Positions 43,044 through 52,759 of a DNA stretch of 64,000 nt are shown one piece after another. The stretch's first letter is position 1; the number at the start of each line of letters is the position of its first letter. The DNA is from Streptosporangium sp. NBC_01755 (GTDB taxonomy: Bacteria; Actinomycetota; Actinomycetes; Streptosporangiales; Streptosporangiaceae): NCBI RefSeq assembly GCF_035917995.1, contig NZ_CP109131.1:4898001-4962000 (forward strand), written 5' to 3'. A model generated the notes under the pieces. It was not told the origin of the DNA. It did not search any database and worked only from the letters and a program-made list of their open reading frames with translations. The position numbers and the translations under genes are program-made.

Positions 43044-44717
43044 ATGGGCGGCGACTGGGGCGAGACAGCGAAGCGGTTCGCGCCCGCCCTGCTCGGGCTG
43101 CTGTTCGGGCTGCTCGCTCTCGGTCCCGCGCTGGGGCCGGGATTCGTGCTCAGGTACGACATGGTGTTCGTGCCCGATCCGCCGCCGGTCCTTCCCGGGG
43201 AGGGGTTTCCCCGGGCGGTGCCCAGTGACCTGGTGGTCGCGTTCCTTTCCTGGATCGTCCCCGAGCAGGTGGTCCAGAAGGTCGTCCTGCTGGGAATCTT
43301 CGTGCTGGCCGCGTCCGGCGCGGCCACGCTGGTGCCCTCGGGGAAGCTGGGGCCCCGCCTGGCGGCGGCGGCCTTCTACACCTGGAACGCCTACCTCGCC
43401 CAGCGGCTCCTGCTCGGCCAGTGGGCACTGTTGCTGGGGGTCGCGGGGCTGCCCTGGGCGGTGCGCGCGGTGGCGCTCGGCGGGCGGTCGCGGCTGGTCG
43501 CCGCGCTGCTCCCGGCGGCGGTGGGCGGGTTCCAGGCGATGTTGGTCGCCGCGCCCGCCCTGCTCGCGACGGCGGCGACCGCGCCGGGGGCGACCGCGTC
43601 GGTGGCGGCCGGGGGAACGCCCGCGTCGGTGGTGACCGGGGGAACGCCCGCGCCGGGGGCCGGCGCGACCTCCGCCAGGAGGGTGCGGGTCCGGCGGGTG
43701 GTGGAGGTCGCGCTGGTCATGGCGGTGCTGAGCCTGCCGTGGCTGGTGCCCGCGCTGAGTAGCCGGGCCGTGACCGATCCGGCTGGGGCCTGGGCGTTCG
43801 CGGCCCGGGCCGACGGTCCACTGGGTACGGTCGGCAGCCTGCTCTCGCTCGGCGGGATCTGGAACGCCCACGCCGTCCTGCCGGGCCAGGAGACCTGGTG
43901 GTCGGCGATCGTACGACTGGTGCTCGCCGCGGTCGCCGTCTGGGGGTTCTTTCGCCTCTCCGGCTCGCCGGCGCCCCACGGTGCCGGGGCGGCGAAGTCG
44001 TACCGGGCGGGGCTGGCGGTGGCGGCGGTGGCCGGGTTGGCGGTGGCGCTGGCGGGAGCCTTCGCGCCCGGCGCGCTGGGCGGCCTGATCGGCTGGTGGC
44101 CCGGGTTCGGGCCGCTCCGCGACGGGCAGCTGTACCTTGCCCCGTTCGTCCTGCTGCAGGCGGTGGGCCTGGCCGCGGTCGTCGCGCGCTGGAACTCGCG
44201 CGCCGTCGCAGCCGTCGCGGTGGCCGTCCCGATCCTGGTCCTGCCCACCTTCGCCCTCGGCGTGTTCGGCAGGCTGTCGGCGGTGGACTACCCGGACGAG
44301 TGGCGGGAGGTCCAGGCGATCGTGAACGCCGACCCCGCGCCGGGGGCGCTGCTGTCGCTGCCGTGGGGGGCGCACCGGGCGTTCGGCTGGAACGGCCATC
44401 GGGTGATCCTCGATCCCGCGACCAAGATGTTCCGGCGCCGGGTGCTCTGGAACGACGCGCTGCTGGTGGGGCTGCCCGGAGGTGGCAGGCTGCGGGTCGG
44501 GGCGGAGAGTCCGGCGTCCGCCGCGGTGGAGGCGGCGCTGGGCGCCGAGCCGGGTGGGCGAATGGTGGCGCTAGCAGGGTTAAATATCCGTTATGTTCTT
44601 ATTTATGGGGGTGGCAACTCATTTCACATCCCAGGGGGCGGTGACCCGTTCCACGGTTCGACGACTGTCTTCCAGGGGCACGAACTCCGACTCCTGCGCC
44701 TCGAAGCACCCGCCTGA
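43044..44717 (+). CDS. polytopic membrane protein, GT-C-like
   Basis: 557 residues from the ATG at 43044 (longer starts overlap a duplicated tail). About eleven hydrophobic segments alternate with short loops; after the first helix an extracellular Asp-containing loop (VLRYDMVFVPDPPPVLPGE) recalls the catalytic loop of GT-C glycosyltransferases that use polyprenyl-phosphate sugars. WNAYLAQRLLLGQWALLLG is a further conserved-looking part, and a soluble C-terminal domain follows (ADPAPGALLSLPWGAHRAFGWN). It stands just upstream of the DUF2613, GT4 and AftD-like genes. Whether it is an active transferase or a flippase-like protein is undecided. Confidence 0.7.
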   Translation: MGGDWGETAKRFAPALLGLLFGLLALGPALGPGFVLRYDMVFVPDPPPVLPGEGFPRAVPSDLVVAFLSWIVPEQVVQKVVLLGIFVLAASGAATLVPSGKLGPRLAAAAFYTWNAYLAQRLLLGQWALLLGVAGLPWAVRAVALGGRSRLVAALLPAAVGGFQAMLVAAPALLATAATAPGATASVAAGGTPASVVTGGTPAPGAGATSARRVRVRRVVEVALVMAVLSLPWLVPALSSRAVTDPAGAWAFAARADGPLGTVGSLLSLGGIWNAHAVLPGQETWWSAIVRLVLAAVAVWGFFRLSGSPAPHGAGAAKSYRAGLAVAAVAGLAVALAGAFAPGALGGLIGWWPGFGPLRDGQLYLAPFVLLQAVGLAAVVARWNSRAVAAVAVAVPILVLPTFALGVFGRLSAVDYPDEWREVQAIVNADPAPGALLSLPWGAHRAFGWNGHRVILDPATKMFRRRVLWNDALLVGLPGGGRLRVGAESPASAAVEAALGAEPGGRMVALAGLNIRYVLIYGGGNSFHIPGGGDPFHGSTTVFQGHELRLLRLEAPA

Positions 44718-44850
44718 GCTGGGCATACCCTCAACTCTTCGCGCTACCCGGCGGTAACCTTATCCGTCACATTTTTCCCAAAACTATGGATTATGAGGTG
44801 AATCGCGTCCTACTCTCGGCACACTGTCCGAATTCTGGAGGGAGAGCTCA

Positions 44851-44982
44851 GTGTTACGAGTGATCGCAGCCCTGGCCGTTGGTGCGGTGCTTGCGGTAGG
44901 TGCCTCCGTGGCAATGGTGAACGTGGCCGCGCCCACGCCGGAGCCGCCCAACAGGCCTCTGTACAACTACGGCGACAGGTGA
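44851..44982 (+). CDS. DUF2613-like secreted microprotein
   Basis: 43 residues from a GTG with GGAGGGA eight bases upstream. An N-terminal membrane/signal helix (VIAALAVGAVLAVGASVAMV) is followed by a short Pro-rich tail ending LYNYGDR. In mycobacteria a DUF2613 microprotein (Rv0236A) lies beside aftD and has the same design, including a terminal Tyr-Gly-Asp-Arg. Here too it sits in front of the GT4 and AftD-like genes, which strongly suggests homology. Its function is unknown; a helper of AftD folding or localisation is plausible. Confidence 0.7.
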   Translation: MLRVIAALAVGAVLAVGASVAMVNVAAPTPEPPNRPLYNYGDR

Positions 44983-45120
44983 TCCGGGGGGCCGGGTAAG
45001 GGCCCCTCGGACACGGTTTTTCCCAGCCACTCAGGCTGAACGTCATTGGGAGACAAGGGGGTGTGGCTCTGCCATGCCCCGAGTCGGGCGCGTGCCGCCG
45101 CAGAGGACCGAGGAGACAAT

Positions 45121-46440
45121 GTGGCCGACACCGTGGCCTTTTCCGGCGGGGACGTGAACGCCGGATCCCGTCTGTTCGACCCGTCGTGGCCCAACCTGAG
45201 CGTGGAGGTCATCGAGACCCCCGAGGCGTCCCTGCGCGGAGTCCGGGTGGCGGTGCTGAACTTTCGCGAGCCACAGCAGTCGGCGGCCGGCGGTGCCGAG
45301 GAATACGCCTGGCAGGTCAGCCGCCACCTGATCGCGCAGGGGGCCTCGGTCCACTTCGTGACCGGCCGCGAGCCCGGCCAGGCCGGAGCCGAGCGGCGCA
45401 ACGGTGTCGAGCTGCGCAGGATGGGCAACCGCTACCTCGTCTACCTGCTCGTACCGCTCTGGCTGCTGCTGCACCGCCGCCGCTTCGACGTGGTCATCGA
45501 CTCGATGAACGGCATCCCGTTCTTCTCCCCCCTCGTGGTGCGGCGCCGTACCACGGTGCTCTGCCTGGTGCACCACGTGCACGACCGGCAGTTCCACGCC
45601 TTCCTGCCCTCCTGGCTGGCCAGGATCGGCTGCTTCATCGAGGGGCCCGTGGCCCGGCTGCTCTACCGCCGCCGCACCACGATCACGGTTTCCGAGTCGT
45701 CCAGGACGGACCTCCGTACCAGGCTGCGCTGGCTGGCCCCGATCCAGGTCGTCCCCAACGGCAGCTCGGTGGCCCGCTCGGCCGCGCGGCACACCCTGCC
45801 CGGCGACCCCGCCTTGGTCTACCTGGGCCGGTTGGTCGGCCACAAACGGGTCGACCGCGTCGTCGGCCTGGCGGCCGAGCTGGCCGAGAGCCGTCCGGAC
45901 CTGCGCGTACACGTGGTGGGCCGCGGGCCGGAGACCGACGCCCTGCTGGCGACGGCGGCCGAGCTGGGCGTCGCCGACCGCGTGCATCTGCACGGATTCC
46001 TCAGCGAATCGGGCAAGAACGCCGTGCTCGGCTCAGCCCTGCTGAACGTGACCGCCTCGGAGTTCGAGGGCTGGGGTCTCACCGTGATCGAGGCGGCCGC
46101 CTTCGGCGTGCCCACGGTCGCCTACGACGTCGCCGGGCTACGTGACTCGATCAAGGACGGCGTGACCGGCTGGCTGGTCCGTGACGGTGAGACGCTCGCG
46201 GACGCGGTGGACCGGGCGATCGAGGAGCTGGCCGACCCCGTGCGGCGCACGGCGATCCAGCAGGCCTGCCGGACCTGGGCAGGTGAGTTCACCTGGGGAA
46301 GAACTGGCGCTACTATGACCAGACTTATCGCCACAGAGCTCCCCGCAGCAGTCCGTCGACAGCAGCCTGTGAGCGCCGTGAGCTCGCCGGTCCGGACCTC
46401 CGACCTCCATCTCGCCATGGGTGAGACCGACCCCATTTGA
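45121..46440 (+). CDS. family 4 glycosyltransferase (Rv0225-like)
   Basis: 439 residues, soluble GT-B fold. N-terminal Rossmann domain: VAVLNFREPQQSAAGGAEEY (loop that holds the acceptor/donor). C-terminal donor domain: LVYLGRLVGHKRVDRVVGLA, VHVVGRGPETDAL and the E-x7-E motif EFEGWGLTVIEAAAFGVPTVA. It should transfer a sugar from a nucleotide donor on the cytoplasmic face. GAGGAG seven bases before the GTG at 45121 supports that start. Its last bases overlap the next gene (TTGA), implying coupling to the AftD-like enzyme. Mycobacterial Rv0225 is the probable counterpart. Confidence 0.85.
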   Translation: MADTVAFSGGDVNAGSRLFDPSWPNLSVEVIETPEASLRGVRVAVLNFREPQQSAAGGAEEYAWQVSRHLIAQGASVHFVTGREPGQAGAERRNGVELRRMGNRYLVYLLVPLWLLLHRRRFDVVIDSMNGIPFFSPLVVRRRTTVLCLVHHVHDRQFHAFLPSWLARIGCFIEGPVARLLYRRRTTITVSESSRTDLRTRLRWLAPIQVVPNGSSVARSAARHTLPGDPALVYLGRLVGHKRVDRVVGLAAELAESRPDLRVHVVGRGPETDALLATAAELGVADRVHLHGFLSESGKNAVLGSALLNVTASEFEGWGLTVIEAAAFGVPTVAYDVAGLRDSIKDGVTGWLVRDGETLADAVDRAIEELADPVRRTAIQQACRTWAGEFTWGRTGATMTRLIATELPAAVRRQQPVSAVSSPVRTSDLHLAMGETDPI

Positions 46441-49400
46441 GCACCGCATTGACCCCTGACAGCACGGAAGGCGGGCCCGCCCGGCTACGGCACCGGCTGC
46501 ATCTGCTGGCCGGCTGCCTCCTGCTCGGGGCAATCGCGTTCAACACCTCGCCCGGCCAGGTCATCTCCGAGACCAAGCTCGACATGGCGCTCAACCCCCT
46601 CGGCTTCCTCGCCCGGGCGATGCACCTGTGGGACGGCGCGTTCTTCGGCCACCTGCAGAATCAGGCGTACGGCTACCTGTTCCCGATGGGCCCGTTCTAC
46701 GCGCTCTTCGAGGCGCTGGACATGCCCCCCTGGAACATCCAGCGACTGTGGATGACCCTGGTGCTGTGCGCCGCGTTCGTCGGCGTCGAGCGGGTGGCCC
46801 GCGCGATGGACATCGGCACCCCCGCCACCCGCGTCCTGGCCGGGCTCGCCTACGCCCTGGCACCGCACGCCGTCGCGCTGATCGGGATCAACTCCTCGGA
46901 GTTCCAGCCGAGCGCGGTGCTGCCCTGGATCCTGCTGCCGCTCGTGCACGGCGCCAGGCAGCGGGCGAGCCCGCGCAGGGCGGCGGCCCTGTCGGCGCTG
47001 GCCCTCCTGTTCGCCGGCGGGATCAACGCCGTGGCCGTGCTCGCCGTGCTCGTCGTGCCGCTGCTGTACCTGCTGACCCGGAAGCGCGGACCCCGCATGA
47101 GGCACCTGCTGCTGTGGTGGCTGGGCTGCGTGGGCGCGGTGTCGATGTGGTGGCTGCTGCCCCTGCTGGTGATGGGCCGCTACATCTTCTCCTTCCTGCC
47201 CTTCATCGAGACCGCCTCCGCCACCACGTACGTCACCTCGCTGATCAATGTCCTGCGCGGCACCTCGGGCTGGCTCTCGTTCCTGCCCGTCGACGGGGAG
47301 GCGTTCCTGCCCGCGGCGTTCGAGCAGGCGACATCTCCCGCGCTGATCGCGCTGACCGCGCTGGTCGCCGGGCTCGGCCTCGCCGGGATCGCCGCCCGCG
47401 CCACCCCGGAGCGGGCGTTCCTCACGATCAGCCTGCTGGCCGGGGTCGTGATCGTCTCCGCCGGGCACACCGACGTGCTCGCCCACCCGTGGACCGAGCA
47501 GGTGAGGGCGCTGTTCGACGGTCCCCTCGCGGCCTTCCGCAACCTGCACAAATTCGACGCGCTGCTGCGGCTACCGCTCGCCCTCGGCCTGGCCGCCCTG
47601 CCACTGGCCGCTCCCGTGCGGCTGCGCAGACCCGTCCTCGCGGCGTCCGCGGTCCTCGTCGCGCTCAGCGCGCTGCCCGTCGCCACCGCGGGAACGACCC
47701 CCGCCGGCGCTTTCGACGAGGTGCCCTCCTACTGGCGGGACGCCGCGACCTGGCTGAACCGGAACACCGGGGACGGCATGGTGCTGGCCGCGCCCGGATC
47801 GCGCCGGGGCGAATACCTGTGGGGCCGCCCGATGGACGAGCCCATGCAGTCGCTGCTGACCGTGCGCTGGGCCACCCACACCAACGTGCCCTGGGGGTCG
47901 CCGGGGCTGGCCCGCCTGATCCAGGCGGTGGACGAGCGCTTCGCCACCGGCCGGGGCTCGCCGGGTCTCACCTCGGCGCTGCGCCGGATCGGGGTCACCT
48001 ACCTGCTCGTCCGCAACGACCTGGCGAGGGAGAGCCTGGGCACGGCCTGGCCGGCGCGGGTCCACGAGACCATCGCCGAGTCCACCGGCCTGGAACGGGT
48101 CGCCGCCTTCGGCCCGGAGATCGGGACCAGGGCCAGCACGACGGCCGCCGGCTGGTTCGAGCAGCCCTACCAGGCTCTGGAGGTCTACGCGGTCCCCGAC
48201 CCCGCGCCGCTCGTCGCCACGGTGCCCCGCGAGGGGGTCCTCCGGGTGACCGGGGCACCGGAGGCGGCGCTGGCCCTCGCGGAGGAGGGCCTGCTCGACG
48301 ACGACCGGCCGATGGTGGTCGGCGACGAGTCCGGAGCGGGCGCGACGTCTCCGGAGAACACCGTGGTGACCGACACGCTGCGCCGCCGCGAGATCGTCTT
48401 CGGCGACCTGCGCCGCATCGGCACCGCCACGCTCACCGAGGAGCAGTCGCCGGAACGCGACGGGGAGAGCGACCTCACCGACCCCGCCTGGACCGCCGCC
48501 ACCGCGACCGCCCGCTACTCCGGCATCCTTGACGTGCGGGCCTCCTCCGCCGAGTCACAGATCGGGGCCGGTGACCGGCGCGACCCGGGACGGCAGCCGT
48601 ACGCGGCGCTGGACGCCGACCCGCGCACCGGATGGCGCTCCGACGGCTGGAACGGAGCCGTCGGGGAGTGGCTGGAGGTGCGCCTCGCCGAGCCCGTCGA
48701 CATGCCGAAGATCACTGTCGCGTTCGAGCAGGGGACGCTCGGGCCCGCCGTGGCGGAGGTCGCCCTGGAGACCGACGCGGGAACGCGGCTGGTACCGGTC
48801 GCGGACTCGGCGGAACCGCAGCTGCTGAACCCGCCGGCCGGCAAGACCTCCCGGCTGCGGATCCGGGTCACCAAGCTGGTCTCAGAGCCCGCGTCGCGGG
48901 TCGGCACCCGGGTCGGCATCACCGAGGTCGCGATTCCCGGTGTGCGGGCGACACGCAGCATCGTCGTTCCCGCCGACGGTGAGCGGGATCCCGACACGGT
49001 GCTGCTGACCCGCCAGGGGACCGCGTCGCCGTGCATGCACGGCTCGGCGACCTGGACCTGCTCGCCGTCCCTGGAGATCACCGGCGAGGACGGCTCCGGC
49101 TTCGACCGCATCTTCACGGTCCAGAGCGCGGGGGAACGCGTCGTCACCGGCAGGACCGTGCTCACCGACCCCGCCTCCGCCCAGCTGCTCACCACCATCC
49201 CGGGCGCCTACCCCCAGGTGAGCGCCTCCTCCACGCTGGTCGACCATCCGGCCGTGCTCGGCCGCGCGGCCATGGACGGCGATCTGGACACGGCCTGGTA
49301 CGCCCAGACCTTCGACCGCCACCCGACGCTGACCGTCAAGCTCGGCAAGAAGACCACGATCTCGCAGATCATGGTCCTCTTTCCCGACTCCTTCGTGGGG

Positions 49401-50633
49401 CAGCCGCCGATCAAGGTGAGCGTGCGTGGCGGCGGCCGTACCGCGCAGGGCTGGGTAGGCGCCAACGGGCGCGTCTCCTTCGCGCCGATCCGCACGGACC
49501 GCCTGGAGATCGGCTTCACCGCCCCGGCGTCCCGGCCGATCGAGGTCTCGGAGATCACCATCCCGAGAGTGAAACCGTTCGGCTCGCTGAGGCCGTTCCC
49601 GCTGAGGCTGCCCTGCGGCTACGGTCCCACGCTCACCGTGAACGGCAACCCGGTGGCCACCCAGATCGTCAGCGGCACGCTGGACGACGTGGTCAACGGC
49701 CGCCCGCTCGGCTACCGGGCCTGCGAGCCGGTCGAGCCGGGCGCAGGGGAGGTGCGGATCAGCGCGTCCCCCGGCGACGCCTTCAGGATCGAGTCGATGG
49801 TCGTGCGGACGTCCGCAGCCGATGCCCGGCGCGCGATCACGGCCACGCCCGCCACCGCGCAGGTATGGGGGCAGGAGGAGCGCCGGGTGCGGGTCTCCAC
49901 CACGGGCCCCTCCTACCTGGTGGTCAACGAGAACCACAACGTCGGCTGGCAGGCCTCCCTCGGCGGCAGGCGGCTGACACCGGTCAGGCTGGACGGCTGG
50001 CGGCAGGCGTGGGAACTTCCTGCCGGCCAGGGCGTCGTGACCATGCGCTACGAGCCCGACTCCGCCTACCGTATGGCGCTGGTCGGCGGCTGGACGCTGG
50101 TGCTGCCGGTGGCGGCGTTGGCGCTCATCCGTTCCGCCTGGCCGGCCAAGTCGCGGGGGGCGAGGCCCGCCGTGATCCGGGCGGCCTGGGTCTGGCCGCT
50201 CGTCCCGCTCCTCGGCCTGTGGACCGGAGGCTTCGCGGGGATGGCGATCATCACCGGGGCGACGGCCCTGTTCGCCTGGCTGGAGGCGGTGGCCCAGGCC
50301 AGGCACGCCCGTCTCGGCGTGCTCCCCGGGCTGGCGGGCGCGGCGGCCACCCCCTGGGCGCTCGTCGTGCCGATCGGCCTGGCAGGTCTCGCGCTCGCCG
50401 CCGGCACCCGGTACGGCGGCCTCGACGCGACCGAGGTGTTCACCGGGCCGCTGACCGGTGTCGTGCCGCAGGTGCTCTGCCTGCTGGTGCTCGCCTGGCT
50501 GGCGGCCGCGCTTCCCGGTCGCGCTCCGGCCGAGGTGGCCGGTCGCGCTCCGGCCGAGGCGCCCGCGCCGCCGCGCCGCGCGTCGGCCCGGCGGCCGGCA
50601 CCCGAGTCCGAATCGACGGTGGTGGGCCGGTGA
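46437..50633 (+). CDS. AftD-like arabinofuranosyltransferase
   Basis: 1398 residues, almost the length of mycobacterial AftD (1400). The start contains the AftD-type loop ETKLDMALNPLGFLARAMHL and NQAYGYLFPMGPFYALFE with about eleven membrane helices in the first 420 residues (GT-C fold). The large extracytoplasmic part holds carbohydrate-binding-like beta modules (ALDADPRTGWRSDGWNGAVG and AAMDGDLDTAWYAQTFD look like two F5/8-type domains) and VNENHNVGWQASLGG, then a few helices at the end. AftD adds alpha-1,3-arabinofuranose from decaprenyl-phosphoryl-arabinose. DPA-making genes lie 7 kb downstream. The TTG start overlaps GT4; the C-terminal tail has a 24-base repeat. Confidence 0.88.
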   Translation: MSTALTPDSTEGGPARLRHRLHLLAGCLLLGAIAFNTSPGQVISETKLDMALNPLGFLARAMHLWDGAFFGHLQNQAYGYLFPMGPFYALFEALDMPPWNIQRLWMTLVLCAAFVGVERVARAMDIGTPATRVLAGLAYALAPHAVALIGINSSEFQPSAVLPWILLPLVHGARQRASPRRAAALSALALLFAGGINAVAVLAVLVVPLLYLLTRKRGPRMRHLLLWWLGCVGAVSMWWLLPLLVMGRYIFSFLPFIETASATTYVTSLINVLRGTSGWLSFLPVDGEAFLPAAFEQATSPALIALTALVAGLGLAGIAARATPERAFLTISLLAGVVIVSAGHTDVLAHPWTEQVRALFDGPLAAFRNLHKFDALLRLPLALGLAALPLAAPVRLRRPVLAASAVLVALSALPVATAGTTPAGAFDEVPSYWRDAATWLNRNTGDGMVLAAPGSRRGEYLWGRPMDEPMQSLLTVRWATHTNVPWGSPGLARLIQAVDERFATGRGSPGLTSALRRIGVTYLLVRNDLARESLGTAWPARVHETIAESTGLERVAAFGPEIGTRASTTAAGWFEQPYQALEVYAVPDPAPLVATVPREGVLRVTGAPEAALALAEEGLLDDDRPMVVGDESGAGATSPENTVVTDTLRRREIVFGDLRRIGTATLTEEQSPERDGESDLTDPAWTAATATARYSGILDVRASSAESQIGAGDRRDPGRQPYAALDADPRTGWRSDGWNGAVGEWLEVRLAEPVDMPKITVAFEQGTLGPAVAEVALETDAGTRLVPVADSAEPQLLNPPAGKTSRLRIRVTKLVSEPASRVGTRVGITEVAIPGVRATRSIVVPADGERDPDTVLLTRQGTASPCMHGSATWTCSPSLEITGEDGSGFDRIFTVQSAGERVVTGRTVLTDPASAQLLTTIPGAYPQVSASSTLVDHPAVLGRAAMDGDLDTAWYAQTFDRHPTLTVKLGKKTTISQIMVLFPDSFVGQPPIKVSVRGGGRTAQGWVGANGRVSFAPIRTDRLEIGFTAPASRPIEVSEITIPRVKPFGSLRPFPLRLPCGYGPTLTVNGNPVATQIVSGTLDDVVNGRPLGYRACEPVEPGAGEVRISASPGDAFRIESMVVRTSAADARRAITATPATAQVWGQEERRVRVSTTGPSYLVVNENHNVGWQASLGGRRLTPVRLDGWRQAWELPAGQGVVTMRYEPDSAYRMALVGGWTLVLPVAALALIRSAWPAKSRGARPAVIRAAWVWPLVPLLGLWTGGFAGMAIITGATALFAWLEAVAQARHARLGVLPGLAGAAATPWALVVPIGLAGLALAAGTRYGGLDATEVFTGPLTGVVPQVLCLLVLAWLAAALPGRAPAEVAGRAPAEAPAPPRRASARRPAPESESTVVGR

Positions 50634-51592
50634 CCCGGGCCAGGATCCCCCGGGCGGTGTTCACGGGCGCGGGCGCCTTCCTTCTCACGCTCGCCGCGCT
50701 GCTCCGCTTCTACGTCTACGAGAGCGTGCTGGTCCTGCCACTGGAGCAGGGCAGGACCTACCGGATGGTCGCGCTGGACGCCGACTACTTCGACATGGGC
50801 ACGCTGACCTCGCACACGGGTGTCCCGCTGGTGTCCACCACGACGTTGAGCGGGGACGCCGGAGCCGGGACCGCGGACACGGCGGTGTGGGTGGAGTTCA
50901 CCTCATTAACGACCTCCGCCGGGGACAGGATCGACTATCACGAGCGTCGGACCGCCTTCGACCGCCGTACCGGGATGGTCGTCGACTGCTGCGAGACCTA
51001 CGTCGACGAGGACCCCGACGCCCGGCAGTCGGGCCTGGCCTTCCGCCTGCCGTTCCGCGCCGAGCCGCGCTCGTACCCGATGTACGACACGACGCTCCGG
51101 CTGGCCGTCCCGCTCCGCTACGAGCGCCAGGAGCAGATCAACGGTCTGCGGACCTACCGCTACACCTACACGGCCGGCCCAGTGAAGATCGAGGACTTCC
51201 CCGAGCAGTTCCCCGGCAAGGTGCTGGGCCTGCCCGGCTGGCGGGCCATCGGCGTCTCCCGCTACGCCCAGGTGACCCGCACGCTCTGGGTCGAGCCGGA
51301 GAGCGGCCTGACCGTGAAGGTGAGGGAACGGCACCGCCAGGGCCTGCGCACCCCCGACGGCATCGAGCGCAAGAAGAGCCTCAGGGCCGACCTGGTGATG
51401 TCCGATGAGGACGTCGCCGCCCGGGTCTCCGACGTCCGTGCCTTCACCCGCTGGGTCCTCGTCGTCCGCGATCTGCTGCCCGGGGTCTTCCTCGCCGCCG
51501 GTCTGGCGCTGGTCTTCTGGGGCCTGCGTCCTCGAAGACCTCCCCGGGCTCCGGAGCCCGTCGGTGCCGCTCCGGAGCGTGAGCACGGATGA
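50630..51592 (+). CDS. DUF3068 membrane-anchored protein (first copy)
   Basis: 320 residues. An N-terminal helix (FTGAGAFLLTLAALLRFYV), a large extracellular domain and a C-terminal helix (RDLLPGVFLAAGLALVFWGL) are the DUF3068 layout. LVLPLEQGRTYRMVALDADYF, DYHERRTAFDRRTGMVVDCC and NGLRTYRYTYT match family patterns; paired Cys (CC) may form a disulfide. The family is found beside arabinan genes in mycobacteria (Rv0227c). No enzymatic role is known. The GTG overlaps the AftD-like stop (GTGA). A second DUF3068 copy lies at 56118. Confidence 0.85.
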   Translation: MTRARIPRAVFTGAGAFLLTLAALLRFYVYESVLVLPLEQGRTYRMVALDADYFDMGTLTSHTGVPLVSTTTLSGDAGAGTADTAVWVEFTSLTTSAGDRIDYHERRTAFDRRTGMVVDCCETYVDEDPDARQSGLAFRLPFRAEPRSYPMYDTTLRLAVPLRYERQEQINGLRTYRYTYTAGPVKIEDFPEQFPGKVLGLPGWRAIGVSRYAQVTRTLWVEPESGLTVKVRERHRQGLRTPDGIERKKSLRADLVMSDEDVAARVSDVRAFTRWVLVVRDLLPGVFLAAGLALVFWGLRPRRPPRAPEPVGAAPEREHG

Positions 51593-51912
51593 GCGGCGCC
51601 CAGGTGGCGGCCTGGGACGGCGGCTGCCTCCCGCTGAGCGACCGCACCGCCGTCGCCGACCTGCCCGCCGGGTACGAGGGGAACATCTTCCACATCGACT
51701 ACCGGGTGCCGAGGGACACGCGCGCGACGGTGCTCGGGGACGGGCGGCGGGCCGAGGTCCCGCTCAGGGCCGGCCGGGACCGGGTCTACCTGCCGGCCGC
51801 GGCGGCATCGGGGCCAGGGCGGATCTCGGTCCAGGACGACGGGGTCTGCCTGCGCGCGGTGGTGCTCGGCATGGCGGTACCGGAGGAGGCGGTCAGTGGC
51901 GGCGCAGGATGA
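51589..51912 (+). CDS. small hypothetical protein coupled to DUF3068
   Basis: 107 residues, no membrane segment, mostly beta-type sequence (DLPAGYEGNIFHIDYRVP, VLGDGRRAEVPLRAGRDRVYL) with two Cys. It overlaps the DUF3068 stop (ATGA) and its own end overlaps the convergent methyltransferase end by 20 bases. The pattern recalls a small carbohydrate-binding beta sandwich, but I cannot assign it. Codon bias is good, so it is probably real. Confidence 0.6.
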   Translation: MSGAQVAAWDGGCLPLSDRTAVADLPAGYEGNIFHIDYRVPRDTRATVLGDGRRAEVPLRAGRDRVYLPAAAASGPGRISVQDDGVCLRAVVLGMAVPEEAVSGGAG

Positions 51913-52681
51913 GCAGCAGGTTCCAGCTCACGATCTCGCGCAGCCCGGGAACGTGGATCACCGGGGTCGCCCAGCGCGGGTGGTAGCGGGGCAGGGCGTC
52001 CAGGACCGTGGCGTCCGGCTGCCGCCTGGCCCAGCGCAGCGCCGCGCCGACCGAGACGGGATAGAGGCCGGCGCCGTAGACGTTCTTGGGCGGTCTGCCG
52101 TACCTGCGGGTGTAGCGTTCGGCGGCGCGGTGGCCGCCGAGGTAGTGCCAGGGCGAGGTCTCGTGGCCGCCCCAGGGCGAGAGCCAGTTGGTGAAGGACA
52201 GGTAGATCACACCGCCGGGGCGGGTCACCCGGACCATCTCGTCGGCCATCCGCCACGGTTCCGGCACGTGCTCCAGCACGTTGGAGGAGAAGCAGACATC
52301 CACCGAGCCGGTCGCCAGCGGCAGGTCGAGCGCGCTGCCCAGCACCGCGCCCTCCGGAGCGGCGCCCTGGCGGGCCGTCATCTCGCCCGCGTCGCAGTCC
52401 ACGCAGACCGGCCGGGCGCCCACGGACCGCAGCACGTCCGTGAAGTAGCCGGGGCCGCCACCGACGTCGGCGACGAGCGCGCCGTCCAGTTCGGTGTAGG
52501 AGGCGAGCTGGGCCACCGTGTCCCGGGCCAGCATGCCGTAGAAGAAGTCCGGATCGCTCTGCTCCTTGCGGAAGCCGCCGAGCAGGGCGATGGACCGGCC
52601 CAGGGTAGCACGGAACGGTGCCCGGGAGGTCTCCAATGCTGCTCCTCCACGGAGTAGAACGAACCAGGTGGAGCGGAGCAT
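51893..52681 (-). CDS. SAM-dependent methyltransferase (Rv0224c-like)
   Basis: 262 residues, class I fold. Motif I is ALVADVGGGPGYFTDVL, the acidic residue binding ribose is in VCVDCDAGEM, and CFSSNVLEHVPEPWRMADEM plus VTRPGGVIYLSFTNW are the typical UbiE/type-11 motifs. A long C-terminal region (HETSPWHYLGGHRAAERYTRR) distinguishes the glycan-linked branch to which mycobacterial Rv0224c belongs. It is inside the arabinan locus on the opposite strand, so it probably methylates a sugar of the glycan. The TTG or ATG at 52681 is close to the start of the next plus-strand gene; the true start could be a little later. Confidence 0.8.
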   Translation of the reverse strand: MLRSTWFVLLRGGAALETSRAPFRATLGRSIALLGGFRKEQSDPDFFYGMLARDTVAQLASYTELDGALVADVGGGPGYFTDVLRSVGARPVCVDCDAGEMTARQGAAPEGAVLGSALDLPLATGSVDVCFSSNVLEHVPEPWRMADEMVRVTRPGGVIYLSFTNWLSPWGGHETSPWHYLGGHRAAERYTRRYGRPPKNVYGAGLYPVSVGAALRWARRQPDATVLDALPRYHPRWATPVIHVPGLREIVSWNLLLILRRH

Positions 52682-52759
52682 AACACCGCGTTGCCAGCGA
52701 ACTTTTCACACTCGTAGGCTGTTTTGCCGGAACACGGGGAGCTAGAAGGGGGAGGGCCG

